Program-made: the position numbers and the translations under genes
Source: Rhizobium lusitanum
GTDB lineage: Bacteria > Pseudomonadota > Alphaproteobacteria > Rhizobiales > Rhizobiaceae
DNA length: 64,000 nucleotides
NCBI RefSeq assembly: GCF_014189535.1
Contig: NZ_CP050307.1
Span: forward strand, 1,426,001-1,490,000
Reading direction: 5' to 3'
In this document: piece after piece, positions 34,936 through 43,531 of the stretch
Layout: every line of letters begins with the position of its first letter
Position numbering within the stretch: position 1 is the first letter of the stretch
Notes under the pieces: generated by a model
The model's input: only the letters and a program-made list of their open reading frames with translations
What the model was told of the DNA's origin: nothing
The model's database searches: none

Positions 34936-35057
34936 TTTTCAAGAACGACAATACCTGCCCAATGTCGTATTTGGCTGGGCGCAGAATACCCACCTGTCGT
35001 GGCTTTGTCGAAAAGCTACGTCACCGCCAAATTGAACCGAGCAATGAAGGAAATAGC

Positions 35058-35516
35058 GTGAGTCTTTTTATCCCGTCACCGTTGATACAGGAAAACATAA
35101 ATTCGGCTGTGGGTTGGATGACCGGCGACGACGACTTTCTCGCTGAGGTCTATCTCAGCTCGCCTACCGCCCGGATACAGATTAATTTTGGTGACACGCA
35201 TCGGCACGGCGGGGTCGTGCGATTAAAGGCGCTGGAAAAGGCAATCGCTACCGCCAAGGATCATTTGAAATCCCTACCACTAAAGCAGAGGCTCCTATTC
35301 AAGCTCGCTTATTCTGGTCGCGGAAATCACCAGCTCTCAACTGATCTTCACCAGACACTAGAATGGGCTGATAGCATCGGGCTGCTCGCTAGCGGGATGA
35401 TATTCAATCAGGTCTTCAGCAAGAACATTGCGGAGAGCTTTATTTGGCTGGGCTTTCCCGACCCCAAGATTGCAGTGCTTTTCAAGTTGGCAGGGTACGA
35501 TCATACATTATTTTGA
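35058..35516 (+). CDS. Hypothetical protein
   Basis: 152 residues from a GTG at 35058 with GAAGGAAA upstream; an in-frame ATG at 34929 would run through the repeat and is less likely. The sequence (SLFIPSPLIQENINSAVGWM, LKSLPLKQRLLFKLAYSGRG) has no motif or membrane segment that I recognise. It lies alone between the IS3 and IS110 elements and looks like cargo captured there. Codon use is less GC-rich than in the neighbouring catabolic genes. Confidence 0.5.
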   Translation: MSLFIPSPLIQENINSAVGWMTGDDDFLAEVYLSSPTARIQINFGDTHRHGGVVRLKALEKAIATAKDHLKSLPLKQRLLFKLAYSGRGNHQLSTDLHQTLEWADSIGLLASGMIFNQVFSKNIAESFIWLGFPDPKIAVLFKLAGYDHTLF

Positions 35517-35661
35517 CGAAGGATCAAAAGCCGCCGATGGGCGATCGTTGGCATCTGCACATCCCTGGAGCGAAACTCTATGTTGCGCTGTTCGCAACGA
35601 TACGCCGGTGTCCGGCCAGCGTCCGAAATATGCGACATACTCGGACCCTAATCTCAATGGT

Positions 35662-36936
35662 CGCCTTGATGTTGGAGTGGACGGCCCCTGAACGGCATCG
35701 AAATGTGCCAGAATGAGCTGTTAAGATCTCAATCGAAGGGGCCGCCCATGGACAAGATTATTCGTATTGGCATGGATACGTCAAAACATGTTTTTCAGTT
35801 GCATGGCGTGAATGCTGGAGAGAAGCCGGTCTTGCGTAAGAAAATGCGACGCAAGGAGATGATCGACTTCTTCACGACCTGCCCGCCAACTTTGGTAGCG
35901 ATCGAGGCCTGTGGTGGTTCGCATCATTGGGCACGGCTGCTCGCCTCATTCGGACATGAGGTGAAAATGATCGCGCCACAACTTGCTAAGCCCTACGTCA
36001 AGCGGAACAAGAACGACGCGGCCGATGCGGAAGGGCTCTGCGAGGCAATGAGCCGCCCAACGATGCGGTTTGTTCCGGTTAAGACAGTTGATGAACAAGC
36101 GGCACTCATGCTGATCGGCGTCCGTACCCGTCTCATCGCCAACCGCACCCAACTCGCCAACGCAATCCGGGGCTACGCCAATGAGTTTGGTGTCTCTGCA
36201 GCCAAGGGGCTGGCACATATCCCTCTGCTGCTTGAAAGGATACAAGCCGACGGGACTGTGCCAGAGCTCGCACAGGAATTGTTCATGAGCCAGGCCGAGG
36301 AATACGCTCAACTGGAGAAGAAGATTGCGGATGTCGAGGCCAAGGTAAAGGCATGGCAGCGTAACGACGAACGCAGCATACGTCTCAACACCATTCCCGG
36401 CATTGGCCCAATCGGTTCGGCTCTTTTGATAATGAAGACACCCGCTCCGGAGCTCTTCAAATCTGGTCGCCAGTTCGCAGCTTGGATAGGGTTGACGCCA
36501 AAAGATCACTCGACCGGCGGCAAGCTGCGGCTCGGTGGTATCACGCGAGCCGGCGATGAAGCTCTGCGGGCCGTCTTGGTGGCTGGAGCAACCGCTGTCA
36601 TTCATCACGCGCGACGATCTGGCAAGGCTTCTCGATGGTTGGCGGAACTGCTCAAGCGCAAGCCGCCTAAACTGGCAGCTGTCGCACTCGCTAACAAGAT
36701 GGCGCGCATGGCTTGGAAGCTCATGGTCTCTGGAGAGACATACAGCGCACAATCAGGACCAGCTTTGACGGGATGCGCCGCATGAAGATTGGGAAGCAAG
36801 AACCGGGACATCCTGATCTTCACCACGTGTTGGTAATACTACAACTTGCAAGATAATAGCAGATGGTGTGATCGATCGATCCGGGACACAGGACACCCCG
36901 GGAATCCCATTGGCCCCTCAAGGCCGCCTTGATGTT
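35662..36936 (+). mobile_element. IS110-family element, approximate limits
   Basis: The IS110 transposase is bracketed by the direct repeat CGCCTTGATGTT at 35662-35673 and 36925-36936, 1263 bp apart, a normal IS110 size. IS110 elements lack long terminal repeats, so the precise ends lie in or near these copies. The ~75 bp before the gene and ~140 bp after it are non-coding, where these elements carry their guide (bridge/seeker) RNA. Confidence 0.55.
35748..36785 (+). CDS. IS110-family transposase
   Basis: 345 residues from the ATG at 35748 (AAGGGG upstream). The N-terminal DEDD catalytic domain is visible: GMDTSKHVFQLH (first Asp), VAIEACGGSHHWARLL (Glu) and KRNKNDAADAEGLCEAM (Asp pair). The C-terminal transposase_20 domain contains LNTIPGIGPIGSALL, FAAWIGLTPKDHSTGGK and the late Ser region GGITRAGDEALRAVL. 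It appears intact and could be active, unlike the other insertion sequences here. Confidence 0.92.
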   Translation: MDKIIRIGMDTSKHVFQLHGVNAGEKPVLRKKMRRKEMIDFFTTCPPTLVAIEACGGSHHWARLLASFGHEVKMIAPQLAKPYVKRNKNDAADAEGLCEAMSRPTMRFVPVKTVDEQAALMLIGVRTRLIANRTQLANAIRGYANEFGVSAAKGLAHIPLLLERIQADGTVPELAQELFMSQAEEYAQLEKKIADVEAKVKAWQRNDERSIRLNTIPGIGPIGSALLIMKTPAPELFKSGRQFAAWIGLTPKDHSTGGKLRLGGITRAGDEALRAVLVAGATAVIHHARRSGKASRWLAELLKRKPPKLAAVALANKMARMAWKLMVSGETYSAQSGPALTGCAA

Positions 36937-37118
36937 TGGGACCTGTGTTGCGGAAACCATCTTGGCCAGCGTTCATGTGCGAACGCAACAACAGGCCGGA
37001 CATATGGACGCAAGCGATCAGATCAAATTATCTCAAACTATCTTGCGAGTCGGGGGCCGTCCACATATGGGATTTGAACCTGAGACGCACCAAATACCAC
37101 AGCTCCATCCGAGGGGCG
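36786..37118. other. Non-coding tail of the IS110 element and beyond
   Basis: 333 bp without a credible gene. The first ~140 bp belong to the presumed IS110 right end, a candidate region for its guide RNA, and include the direct repeat at 36925-36936. The rest up to the toxin gene has only short spurious reading frames. Confidence 0.45.
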
Positions 37119-37412
37119 CTAAATGGAATGACTTGCCCAATCTTCATGCCCATGGCCAATTCGTATTACAAAAATTGTCTCGTCGTCTTCGATCCGATAA
37201 ACGATGAGATGCGCTTTGAAGGGATGAATTCTAACGGGCGGATCAATCTCATCCCGTTCGCGCGCGATGCGTGGATTGACAGCTATCAGATCAAATAATG
37301 CGAAAAGTTCATCGTGGTAGCGCTTTGCCTGGCCTGCTGCGAACATACGGACACCTTGCTCGGCGATCGCAATAATGTCCTCTTCCGCTTCGACAGAAAG
37401 CTTAAAACTCAT
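37119..37412 (-). CDS. parE: ParE/RelE-type toxin
   Basis: 97 residues, the usual size for this superfamily. The layout is an N-terminal strand (FKLSVEAEEDIIAIAEQG), two helices, then RIARERDEIDPPVRIHPFKAHLIVYRIEDDETIFVIRIGH-type beta strands, with the conserved basic and aromatic residues and a terminal GHGHEDW. ParE-like toxins inhibit gyrase, RelE-like toxins cut mRNA; the sequence fits ParE better. Its start overlaps the antitoxin stop by 4 bp, as expected for a toxin-antitoxin operon. Confidence 0.85.
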   Translation of the reverse strand: MSFKLSVEAEEDIIAIAEQGVRMFAAGQAKRYHDELFALFDLIAVNPRIARERDEIDPPVRIHPFKAHLIVYRIEDDETIFVIRIGHGHEDWASHSI

Positions 37413-37651
37413 GACTTGCTGGCACGAGCCGTCGCTTCAGCAAAGAGTTCATCCTTTGATCGGATGCCAACACCACTTTGGAGCCCGGCCTCGACGAAGC
37501 TTTGCATGGCGGCGATCTTGTCGTTTCGTGTCTGGTCGCGGCGGATCAGGTCGCGCACGTAGTCGCTAGCATTCGAATATCGTCCGGTCCTGGCCTGGGC
37601 CTCCACCCAGTCCTTCATCGGGCCCGGAAGAGATACGTTCATCGTGGCCAT
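37409..37651 (-). CDS. parD: ParD-type antitoxin, ribbon-helix-helix
   Basis: 80 residues from the ATG at 37651 with a strong GGAGG six bases upstream. The N-terminal ribbon-helix-helix (MNVSLPGPMKDWVEAQARTG then NASDYVRDLIRRDQTR) binds DNA, and the C-terminal part wraps the toxin. It precedes parE, which it overlaps by 4 bp. The pair sits between IS elements and could stabilise the replicon or island. Extensions to 37759 lack a ribosome site. Confidence 0.88.
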   Translation of the reverse strand: MATMNVSLPGPMKDWVEAQARTGRYSNASDYVRDLIRRDQTRNDKIAAMQSFVEAGLQSGVGIRSKDELFAEATARASKS

Positions 37652-37847
37652 TGATAACCTCCATTTGAAGGCACCATAACCGATTTTGGCAAAGTTTGTC
37701 AAAGGCTCGAGCGCCTTGTTGAGATGTGGACCAGTTCGTCTCGATAGCATCAAATTCAATGACTTAGCGACGCTGTGGCGGGGAAGTTGGAATGTCCGCT
37801 GTAGTGCAAAGTAGAAATGTCACTTCGCGCTGCATGGATACCGAAGT

Positions 37848-38369
37848 TTGCGAATGCATTGTGCTTCGAAAGCTGCTGATCCACAATCAGGGCCAGATCT
37901 GCATGTCGACGGAACGTATCATCGTCCGTCAGGCGATCGCCGACGCCGAGGCCAAGGGCGCAAAGCTGGTTGCCGGCGGCAAGCGGACCGGCACGGTCGT
38001 CGAGGCGACCCTTCTCGATCACGTCACGCCTGACATGCGTGTCTATGCGGAGGAGTCCTTCGGGCCGGTGAAGCCGATCATCCGAGTGGCGGACGAGGAC
38101 GAGGCGGTGCGTGTCGCCAATGATACCGAATATGGGTTATCGTCGGCGGTCTTCAGCCGCGATGTCCAGCGGGCGCTCGCTGTGGCAGCCCGCATCGAGA
38201 CGGGGCCTGCCACATCAACGGCCCAACCCTCAACGACGAAGCGCAGATGCCCTTTGGCGGCGTGAAGGGCAGCGGTTACGGCCGCTTCGACAGTAAGGCA
38301 GCCATCGCCGAATTCACCGATCTGCGCTGGATCACCATCGAGGATTCGACGCAGCACTATCCGTTCTGA
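37848..38369 (+). pseudogene. Aldehyde dehydrogenase remnant
   Basis: Fragments include the catalytic-cysteine segment NQGQICMSTERIIV, a jump straight to ADAEAKGAKLVAGGKR (about 30-40 residues missing between), VTPDMRVYAEESFGPVKPI, TEYGLSSAVFSRDVQRAL, then a 1-base frameshift near 38205 before CHINGPTLNDEAQMPFGGVK and GSGYGRFDSKAA to the stop at 38369. The whole N-terminal coenzyme domain is absent. It resembles vanillin or salicylaldehyde-type dehydrogenases. The remnant lies upstream of the parDE pair and was presumably cut by the same rearrangements. Confidence 0.8.
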
Positions 38370-38465
38370 GAAAACAGGCGGCAGGTACTGATCGATAGAT
38401 TTGCCTGCCGCCTATTGCAGTCGATATTCCGCGTTTGAAGACTGCCGGCTTGGAGCTTGCCAAAA

Positions 38466-39233
38466 CTATCTGGCCCTGTTTCTCCAATGGAGAAGTCGCT
38501 GCTCCACAATAGCCAGAAGCAACGACGACAGGCATCCGAGAGCAGCGAGCAGGATGACGCCCGCATAAAGGTCCGGTGCCCGGAACGCCCGCGCGGCAAG
38601 CAGGATCCAGTTTCCGAGCCCGTCCCGACCGGCAAGCATTTCGCAGACAATCGCGACGATGAGTGCCACCGTCAGTCCCAGTCGCATGCCCGACAGGATA
38701 TCGGGGCTGGCGGAGGGCAAGGCGATTTTAACGATTGTTGCGGTTCGCGAAAACCCAAGGGCCCGCCCGACCTCATAAAGCGTCGGTTCGACTGAAGAGA
38801 ACCCCTGGATCGTGGAAAGCAGCACCGGCCATAACGCGCCGAAGACGATGACGCTCAGGACCATGGCGTCCGTCAGGCCAAGGATAGCGATGGCGACCGG
38901 AATGATTGCAGACGCCGGCAGCGGACGCAGGAATTCCAGCATGGGTCCAAGATAACTGCGCAAGGTCGGTGACGTGCCAACGGCCGCGCCGAGCACAATC
39001 CCGACAAGCGACGCGACCAGCCATCCCCAGAACATGCGCTCGATCGTCAAAAGAAATTTGGTCAAGAGGTCGCCGGTCGCAAAGCCCTTTATCATCGCAC
39101 TCCAGGCGCGATCAGGTCCCGGCAGGAAGACCGGCGAGATAAAGCGATGATCGGCAATCCACTGCCACAAGAGCACCAGCAGGGCGGCAACCAGCAGGCC
39201 CGAAAACAACGATATGAGCCGGTTCGCTCTCAT
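38466..39233 (-). CDS. ABC transporter permease, SsuC/TauC-like
   Basis: 255 residues from the ATG at 39233, whose ATGA overlaps the stop of the preceding permease. Several membrane segments are obvious (FSGLLVAALLVLLWQWIA, LVASLVGIVLGAAVG) and the EAA loop reads YEVGRALGFSRTATIVKIALP. Last gene of the operon 42427 to 38466. Two paralogous permeases follow each other, so the channel is probably a heterodimer, unlike the single SsuC or TauC of the sulfonate systems. Confidence 0.9.
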   Translation of the reverse strand: MRANRLISLFSGLLVAALLVLLWQWIADHRFISPVFLPGPDRAWSAMIKGFATGDLLTKFLLTIERMFWGWLVASLVGIVLGAAVGTSPTLRSYLGPMLEFLRPLPASAIIPVAIAILGLTDAMVLSVIVFGALWPVLLSTIQGFSSVEPTLYEVGRALGFSRTATIVKIALPSASPDILSGMRLGLTVALIVAIVCEMLAGRDGLGNWILLAARAFRAPDLYAGVILLAALGCLSSLLLAIVEQRLLHWRNRAR

Positions 39234-39988
39234 CAGCGCGCCTCCGGCATGGCTGCTCGCCCGGCATGGCGCTGGAGGACGCCGAACAGCCAATTGAAGC
39301 CATAACCGACGATGCCGACCCAGAGCAGATAGGCAAGCATAAGATCAGGTCTCAGAGCTTGCTGGGCAGCGAGAATACCATAGCCCAACCCGAACGGATT
39401 GGCGGCGATCTCAACCGTCACCGCCACCACGAGCGCGATGCCGGCGGCAAGACGAAATGCCAGCGTGATGCGGGGCAAGGCGGCAGGAAGGATGATCTTC
39501 CATATGCGATCCAGCATCGAGAGCCGCAAGGCGCGCGACACTTCCATCAGGCGTGGTTCTATTCCCGCAAGAGCAGACCGCGTCAGGATCAGCATTGGCC
39601 AGATGCAGGAGAATGCGACGATTGCCATCTCCATGCGAAATCCGAAACCGAAGACCAATAAGGCAATGGGGAGCAAGGCGACGGAGGGGATCGGGCGTAT
39701 CGCCTCGATCGACAATTCCAACGCACCATTGAGAAACGGCACGAGACCAAGGAGAAGCCCGAGGACAAGGCCGATGGCAACACCCAGAAACAGGCCCCCG
39801 AAAGCCATTGCCAGCGTATCCAGGGTCGCCATGGCGATCGAACCGTCGGCAATCGCCCGGACCAGCGCCAGAAGAACGGCGCTCGGCGGTGCCACGGCAT
39901 CGCTGCCGCCGCTCGACAGGCGCGCCACAATTTCCGCGACGATAAGCAACGCCAGCGGAACCGCCAGGGCTTTCATCGTCGCCTTCAT
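39233..39988 (-). CDS. ABC transporter permease, SsuC/TauC-like
   Basis: 251 residues. Membrane segments include LAVPLALLIVAEIVARL and GLFLGVAIGLVLGLLLGLV; the EAA loop is MEVSRALRLSMLDRIWKIILP. Its ATG overlaps the ATPase stop and its TGA overlaps the next permease start. The family imports sulfonates, nitrate, taurine, pyrimidine precursors or aromatic acids. Confidence 0.9.
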   Translation of the reverse strand: MKATMKALAVPLALLIVAEIVARLSSGGSDAVAPPSAVLLALVRAIADGSIAMATLDTLAMAFGGLFLGVAIGLVLGLLLGLVPFLNGALELSIEAIRPIPSVALLPIALLVFGFGFRMEMAIVAFSCIWPMLILTRSALAGIEPRLMEVSRALRLSMLDRIWKIILPAALPRITLAFRLAAGIALVVAVTVEIAANPFGLGYGILAAQQALRPDLMLAYLLWVGIVGYGFNWLFGVLQRHAGRAAMPEAR

Positions 39989-40767
39989 CTCTCCGCCTTT
40001 TCGATGAAGGCGAAGAGCTCGCGGCGAAGCTTGAGAAACTCCGGAAGCTCCCGGGTGGCGAGTTGGCTGCGCGGGCGCGGCAGGGGAATATCGAAAACCC
40101 GGCCGATACGGCCCGGATTCGGCAAAAGTCCGATGACCCTGTCACCGAGATAGATCGCCTCCTCGATGTCGTGCGTGACGAAGAAAACCGTGGCGCCGGT
40201 CTCCGAAGCGATCGACAGCATTTCGTCCTGCAGGCTCTGCCGGGTCATCGCGTCCAGCGCGCCGAATGGCTCGTCCATCAGAATGACGTCGGGCTTTTGG
40301 GCGAGACAGCGGGCAATCTGCAGGCGCTGCTGCATTCCACCGGACATCTCCGTCGGATACCTGTCCGCATGCGATGCGAGCCCCACTTTGGAAAGCAACG
40401 ACATGATCTGCTCTTCGCGCTGCCGCACCGGCACGCCGGTCGCCTCGAGCGCCAGGGAAACATTGCCGCGGGCCGTTCGCCAGGGAAGGAGCGCCTTGCC
40501 ATAATCTTGAAACACGATCGCGACATCGCGGCGCGGGCCGTCCAGTTTCTGGCTCAATACCTTGACGCCGCCGCTGTCCGGTCGCACAAGCCCGCCCGCC
40601 ATTCGGAGCGCCGTGGTCTTGCCGCAACCCGATGGGCCGATCACGCAGACGATCTCTCCCTTGTTGACGGAAAAGCTCAGATCGGAAATGACCGCGCGAT
40701 TTCCATAGGAAAGGGAAACGTGTTCGAATTCTATGCTGTGAAACTGTGATGCCAGGGAAATTGTCAT
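39985..40767 (-). CDS. ABC transporter ATP-binding protein, SsuB/TauB-like
   Basis: 260 residues with a full set of motifs: Walker A GPSGCGKTTALR, signature MSGGMQQRLQIA, Walker B VILMDEPFGALDAMTR and H-loop FFVTHDIEEAIYLGD. Start and stop overlap the neighbouring genes by 4 bp each. Confidence 0.93.
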   Translation of the reverse strand: MTISLASQFHSIEFEHVSLSYGNRAVISDLSFSVNKGEIVCVIGPSGCGKTTALRMAGGLVRPDSGGVKVLSQKLDGPRRDVAIVFQDYGKALLPWRTARGNVSLALEATGVPVRQREEQIMSLLSKVGLASHADRYPTEMSGGMQQRLQIARCLAQKPDVILMDEPFGALDAMTRQSLQDEMLSIASETGATVFFVTHDIEEAIYLGDRVIGLLPNPGRIGRVFDIPLPRPRSQLATRELPEFLKLRRELFAFIEKAER

Positions 40768-41492
40768 TTTACCGTGTTCGCCTGTCCTGAATCATAGACG
40801 ACATCCAAGGTATGATGGAGATGCGCGGAGAGACGGGCGACCACCGTTTCCTCATCCCGCGCAATCGCCAGGTCCGCAAGCTCCTGATGCTCCCAGAGGA
40901 ACCAGCTCTTCTCCCTGATCGCACCCATCATCGCGCGGCGATAGCGATAAGCCTGCAGATAGAGGCTGTCATGCAGCGCCAGCATCCGCTCCGAGCCGCA
41001 GGCAGCGATCAGCGACCTGTGGAATGCCTTGTGGAGCGTATCGAACTCCGGATTGCCGTCCTGCATCTGCTCGGGGTTGTTCTCCACGTTGCGGCGAAGG
41101 CGATGAAGTGCCGCAAGTATTCCCGCCTCCCACGCATCATCCCCCTTCTGCATCGAAAGCCGCAAGGCCTCAGCCTCGATCAGCTTGCGCAGATTGGTGA
41201 TGTCTTCCAGATCCGCGCGCGAAACGCTGGCGACGCGGAAGCCGCGCTGCCCGACAACGGAAATCAGCCCCTTCGAGACAAGGCGGGAAAGTCCCTCGCG
41301 CAGCGGTGTCGCGCCGATACCGTAATGGGCTGACAGCGCGTGGATACCGAGACGCATCTCCGGTTTCCAGCGTCCGGCAAGGATGTCTTGCTCGACTAGG
41401 CTGGCCGCCTGTTCGCTCAGGGTGTCGGCGGCTGTCCGCTCACCGTCATCCTGTTCCTGCCACTTGCTTTCCCGTGCCTTTATATCCGTCAT
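40764..41492 (-). CDS. GntR-family regulator with FCD domain, embedded in the operon
   Basis: 242 residues. N-terminal winged helix (LGIHALSAHYGIGATPLREGLSRL then VGQRGFRVASVS) and a C-terminal FCD domain (ITNLRKLIEAEALRLSM, FHRSLIAACGSERML), which usually binds a carboxylic acid through a metal. It lies between the binding-protein and ATPase genes and overlaps both by 4 bp. It probably regulates this operon and the divergent FAH/cyclase pair from the 93-bp region at 42428-42519. Confidence 0.92.
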   Translation of the reverse strand: MTDIKARESKWQEQDDGERTAADTLSEQAASLVEQDILAGRWKPEMRLGIHALSAHYGIGATPLREGLSRLVSKGLISVVGQRGFRVASVSRADLEDITNLRKLIEAEALRLSMQKGDDAWEAGILAALHRLRRNVENNPEQMQDGNPEFDTLHKAFHRSLIAACGSERMLALHDSLYLQAYRYRRAMMGAIREKSWFLWEHQELADLAIARDEETVVARLSAHLHHTLDVVYDSGQANTVK

Positions 41493-42427
41493 TTTTGTAT
41501 AAGCTTCGCCACATCTGGTTTCGATTGAAGCATGCCCTGCTTGTCCATAACGTCAACCCACCATCCAAGCTCTTCCGGCGTGAGATTGGGGTCGGCAACG
41601 GCAACTTTCATCGACGAAAGCACGTCCAGGGAGATCTTCGTAAAGCGGGATATTGCCGCCTTTGCCTTGTCGGGCTGACCATTGACCACGGTCGATGCCT
41701 CGGCGATCGACTTGCGGAAGGCCACGACCGTATCCGGGTTGGCATCCGCCCAGTCACGCGAGCCGGCATAGAGGATCTGCGGACGCTTCTCGGGTAGGGA
41801 TTTGAGGAAGTAGGCGGCGGCCGTGCCGGTGCCGCTGGAAATGATCCGCGACATGATCGGATCGGCGGAGACCACGGCATCCACCGCACCTGACTTCAGC
41901 ACGTCATTCATGGTCGGAAAGGTGACCTCGACGAAGTTCACCTGCTTGGGATCGACGCCGTTGTCCATCAGCCATTTGACGAACAGGACCTGAAGAAAGG
42001 CTCCGATACCGGGCGCTCCGACCTTCTTGCCGATGAAATCCTCGGCCGTCTTGATCGAGCTTCCCTTCGCGACGACGACGCCGGCTGCCTCGGCCGTGGA
42101 ATCGGCCGTCGAGGACGCGCCGCTGACCACGACGAGATCCAGGCCGCCATCGACGGCCTGTAGGAAGACGGAGGGCGTCGGTCCGCCAATCTGGATCGAG
42201 TTTGAAAGCAACGCCGCCGGAATATTCGAGTTGAGCCCAATAAGGATGAGCTGAACATCGAGCCCGTTCTTCTTGAAGATGCCATCCTCGACAGCAATTG
42301 CGGCGCTGGCGCAGTCGGTCGTGGCCGTACAGCCAACGGTGACTTTTGCGTCCGCCGCCATGGCGAAGCCGGACATGCATAGCGTCGCCACGGCAGCTGC
42401 CGCGACAGCCGGTACAAAAGTCCTCAT
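41489..42427 (-). CDS. ABC transporter substrate-binding protein, SsuA/NrtA-like
   Basis: 312 residues from the ATG at 42427 with GGGAGGA upstream. The signal peptide reads MRTFVPAVAAAAVATLCMSG and ends FAMAA. The mature part is a type 2 binding protein (FKKNGLDVQLILIGLNSNIP, the DFIGKKVGAPGIGAFLQVLF hinge region, VVSADPIMSRIIS) of the NMT1/SsuA group. The ligand is unknown; the linked FAH and cyclase genes suggest an aromatic or heterocyclic breakdown product. First gene of the operon. Confidence 0.9.
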   Translation of the reverse strand: MRTFVPAVAAAAVATLCMSGFAMAADAKVTVGCTATTDCASAAIAVEDGIFKKNGLDVQLILIGLNSNIPAALLSNSIQIGGPTPSVFLQAVDGGLDLVVVSGASSTADSTAEAAGVVVAKGSSIKTAEDFIGKKVGAPGIGAFLQVLFVKWLMDNGVDPKQVNFVEVTFPTMNDVLKSGAVDAVVSADPIMSRIISSGTGTAAAYFLKSLPEKRPQILYAGSRDWADANPDTVVAFRKSIAEASTVVNGQPDKAKAAISRFTKISLDVLSSMKVAVADPNLTPEELGWWVDVMDKQGMLQSKPDVAKLIQK

Positions 42428-42470
42428 CTCAATTCCTCCCAAGACAGGTCTTTTCATATACATATTTTTC

Positions 42471-42486
42471 GTTTATCGATATAAAC
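42471..42486. promoter_or_regulatory. Candidate operator between the divergent importer and FAH genes
   Basis: GTTTAT-CGAT-ATAAAC has perfect 6-bp arms and lies nearly midway between the two start codons (44 bp from 42427 and 34 bp from 42520), in AT-rich DNA. GntR/FCD proteins bind short palindromes of this kind, so the embedded GntR protein is the candidate ligand-responsive repressor for both directions. Confidence 0.45.
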
Positions 42487-42519
42487 ACAAAATATATATA
42501 TTTGCAATGAGGTGATGCC

Positions 42520-43503
42520 ATGAAACTCGCTACGTTCCGAAACGGCAATAGCGAACAGCACGTCGCGATCGTCCTTGACGAGGGCCGTTATCTGTTCGAC
42601 CTGACAACTGCATCACGCCGCCACGGCCAAGATACTGAGACATTTTCCACGATGCTGTCGTTGATCGACGCCGGCAAACGCGGACTGGATGCGGCGGCCT
42701 CGCTCCTTGATAAATATGGATCGGAGGAAGATCTCTCGGTCCCAACCGACATGGTCGACCTTCAGGCTCCGCTGCCGTTGCCCCGGCAAATGCGCGATGG
42801 AATGAGCTTCCCGCTGCATATTCGCCAGTCGCCTCGCGGCATGCGAAAGCTTTATGCGGCCGAAAACGCCCAGCTCATAGCGGAGATCGATGCAGAGCCG
42901 CTGGCGGAGCTGCCCGCCCTCTACCGCGAATTGCCGATTTACTACATCACCAATCGTATGATTGTCGGCGGCCCCGGTTCGACCGTCGTCTGGCCGCGCT
43001 ATAGCAAGGTGATGGACTATGAGCTCGAGTTTGGCATCATCACCATGAACACGGCCGCAAACATCAAGGCCGCCGATGCGCACGAACACATCTTCGGCTT
43101 TACGATCTTCAATGATTTTTCAGCGCGCGATCAACAGGCCAAGGAAATACCTGGCTGGCTGGGACCCGCGAAGGGAAAGAGCTTCGATGGTGCAAACGTC
43201 ATCGGCCCCTGGATTGTGACCCCAGATGAGATAGGCGACCCCTACTCGCTGAAGGCGCAGGCAAGAGTGAATGGTGAAATCTGGTCCGAGGGAACGACAG
43301 AAGGCATGTTGTTCAGCTTCGAGGAAATCCTGGCGCACATGTCGCAGAGCGAAACGATCTTCGCCGGCGAATTCATCGGCTCGGGCACGCTCGGCAACGG
43401 CTGCGGATTGGAGCACGGCCGGTATCTGTCTGACGGCGATACGGTCGAGCTGGAATTCGAAAAGATCGGTGTACTCAAGAACAAAGTGATCCGCCAGGAC
43501 TAA
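42520..43503 (+). CDS. Fumarylacetoacetate hydrolase family protein
   Basis: 327 residues with a GAGGTG ribosome site. The FAH fold signature is present: the metal-ligand Glu pair in YSKVMDYELEFGIIT, the Asp in FNDFSARDQQ, and the C-terminal GSGTLGNGCGLEHGRYLSDGD segment. The family cleaves carbon-carbon bonds of diketo acids, or decarboxylates or hydrates them. The N-terminal 110-residue extension is typical of the longer fumarylacetoacetase-like enzymes. It is followed 28 bp later by the cyclase gene and is divergent from the importer operon, so it should act on the imported compound. Confidence 0.88.
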   Translation: MKLATFRNGNSEQHVAIVLDEGRYLFDLTTASRRHGQDTETFSTMLSLIDAGKRGLDAAASLLDKYGSEEDLSVPTDMVDLQAPLPLPRQMRDGMSFPLHIRQSPRGMRKLYAAENAQLIAEIDAEPLAELPALYRELPIYYITNRMIVGGPGSTVVWPRYSKVMDYELEFGIITMNTAANIKAADAHEHIFGFTIFNDFSARDQQAKEIPGWLGPAKGKSFDGANVIGPWIVTPDEIGDPYSLKAQARVNGEIWSEGTTEGMLFSFEEILAHMSQSETIFAGEFIGSGTLGNGCGLEHGRYLSDGDTVELEFEKIGVLKNKVIRQD

Positions 43504-43531
43504 CGGACGGATTCAAGGGAGGAAATGAAAT

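Noticed and set aside
37060..37085. GGATTTGAACCT, reminiscent of a reverse-strand tRNA T-arm
   Set aside because: No cloverleaf could be formed with the surrounding sequence, and no acceptor stem is present.
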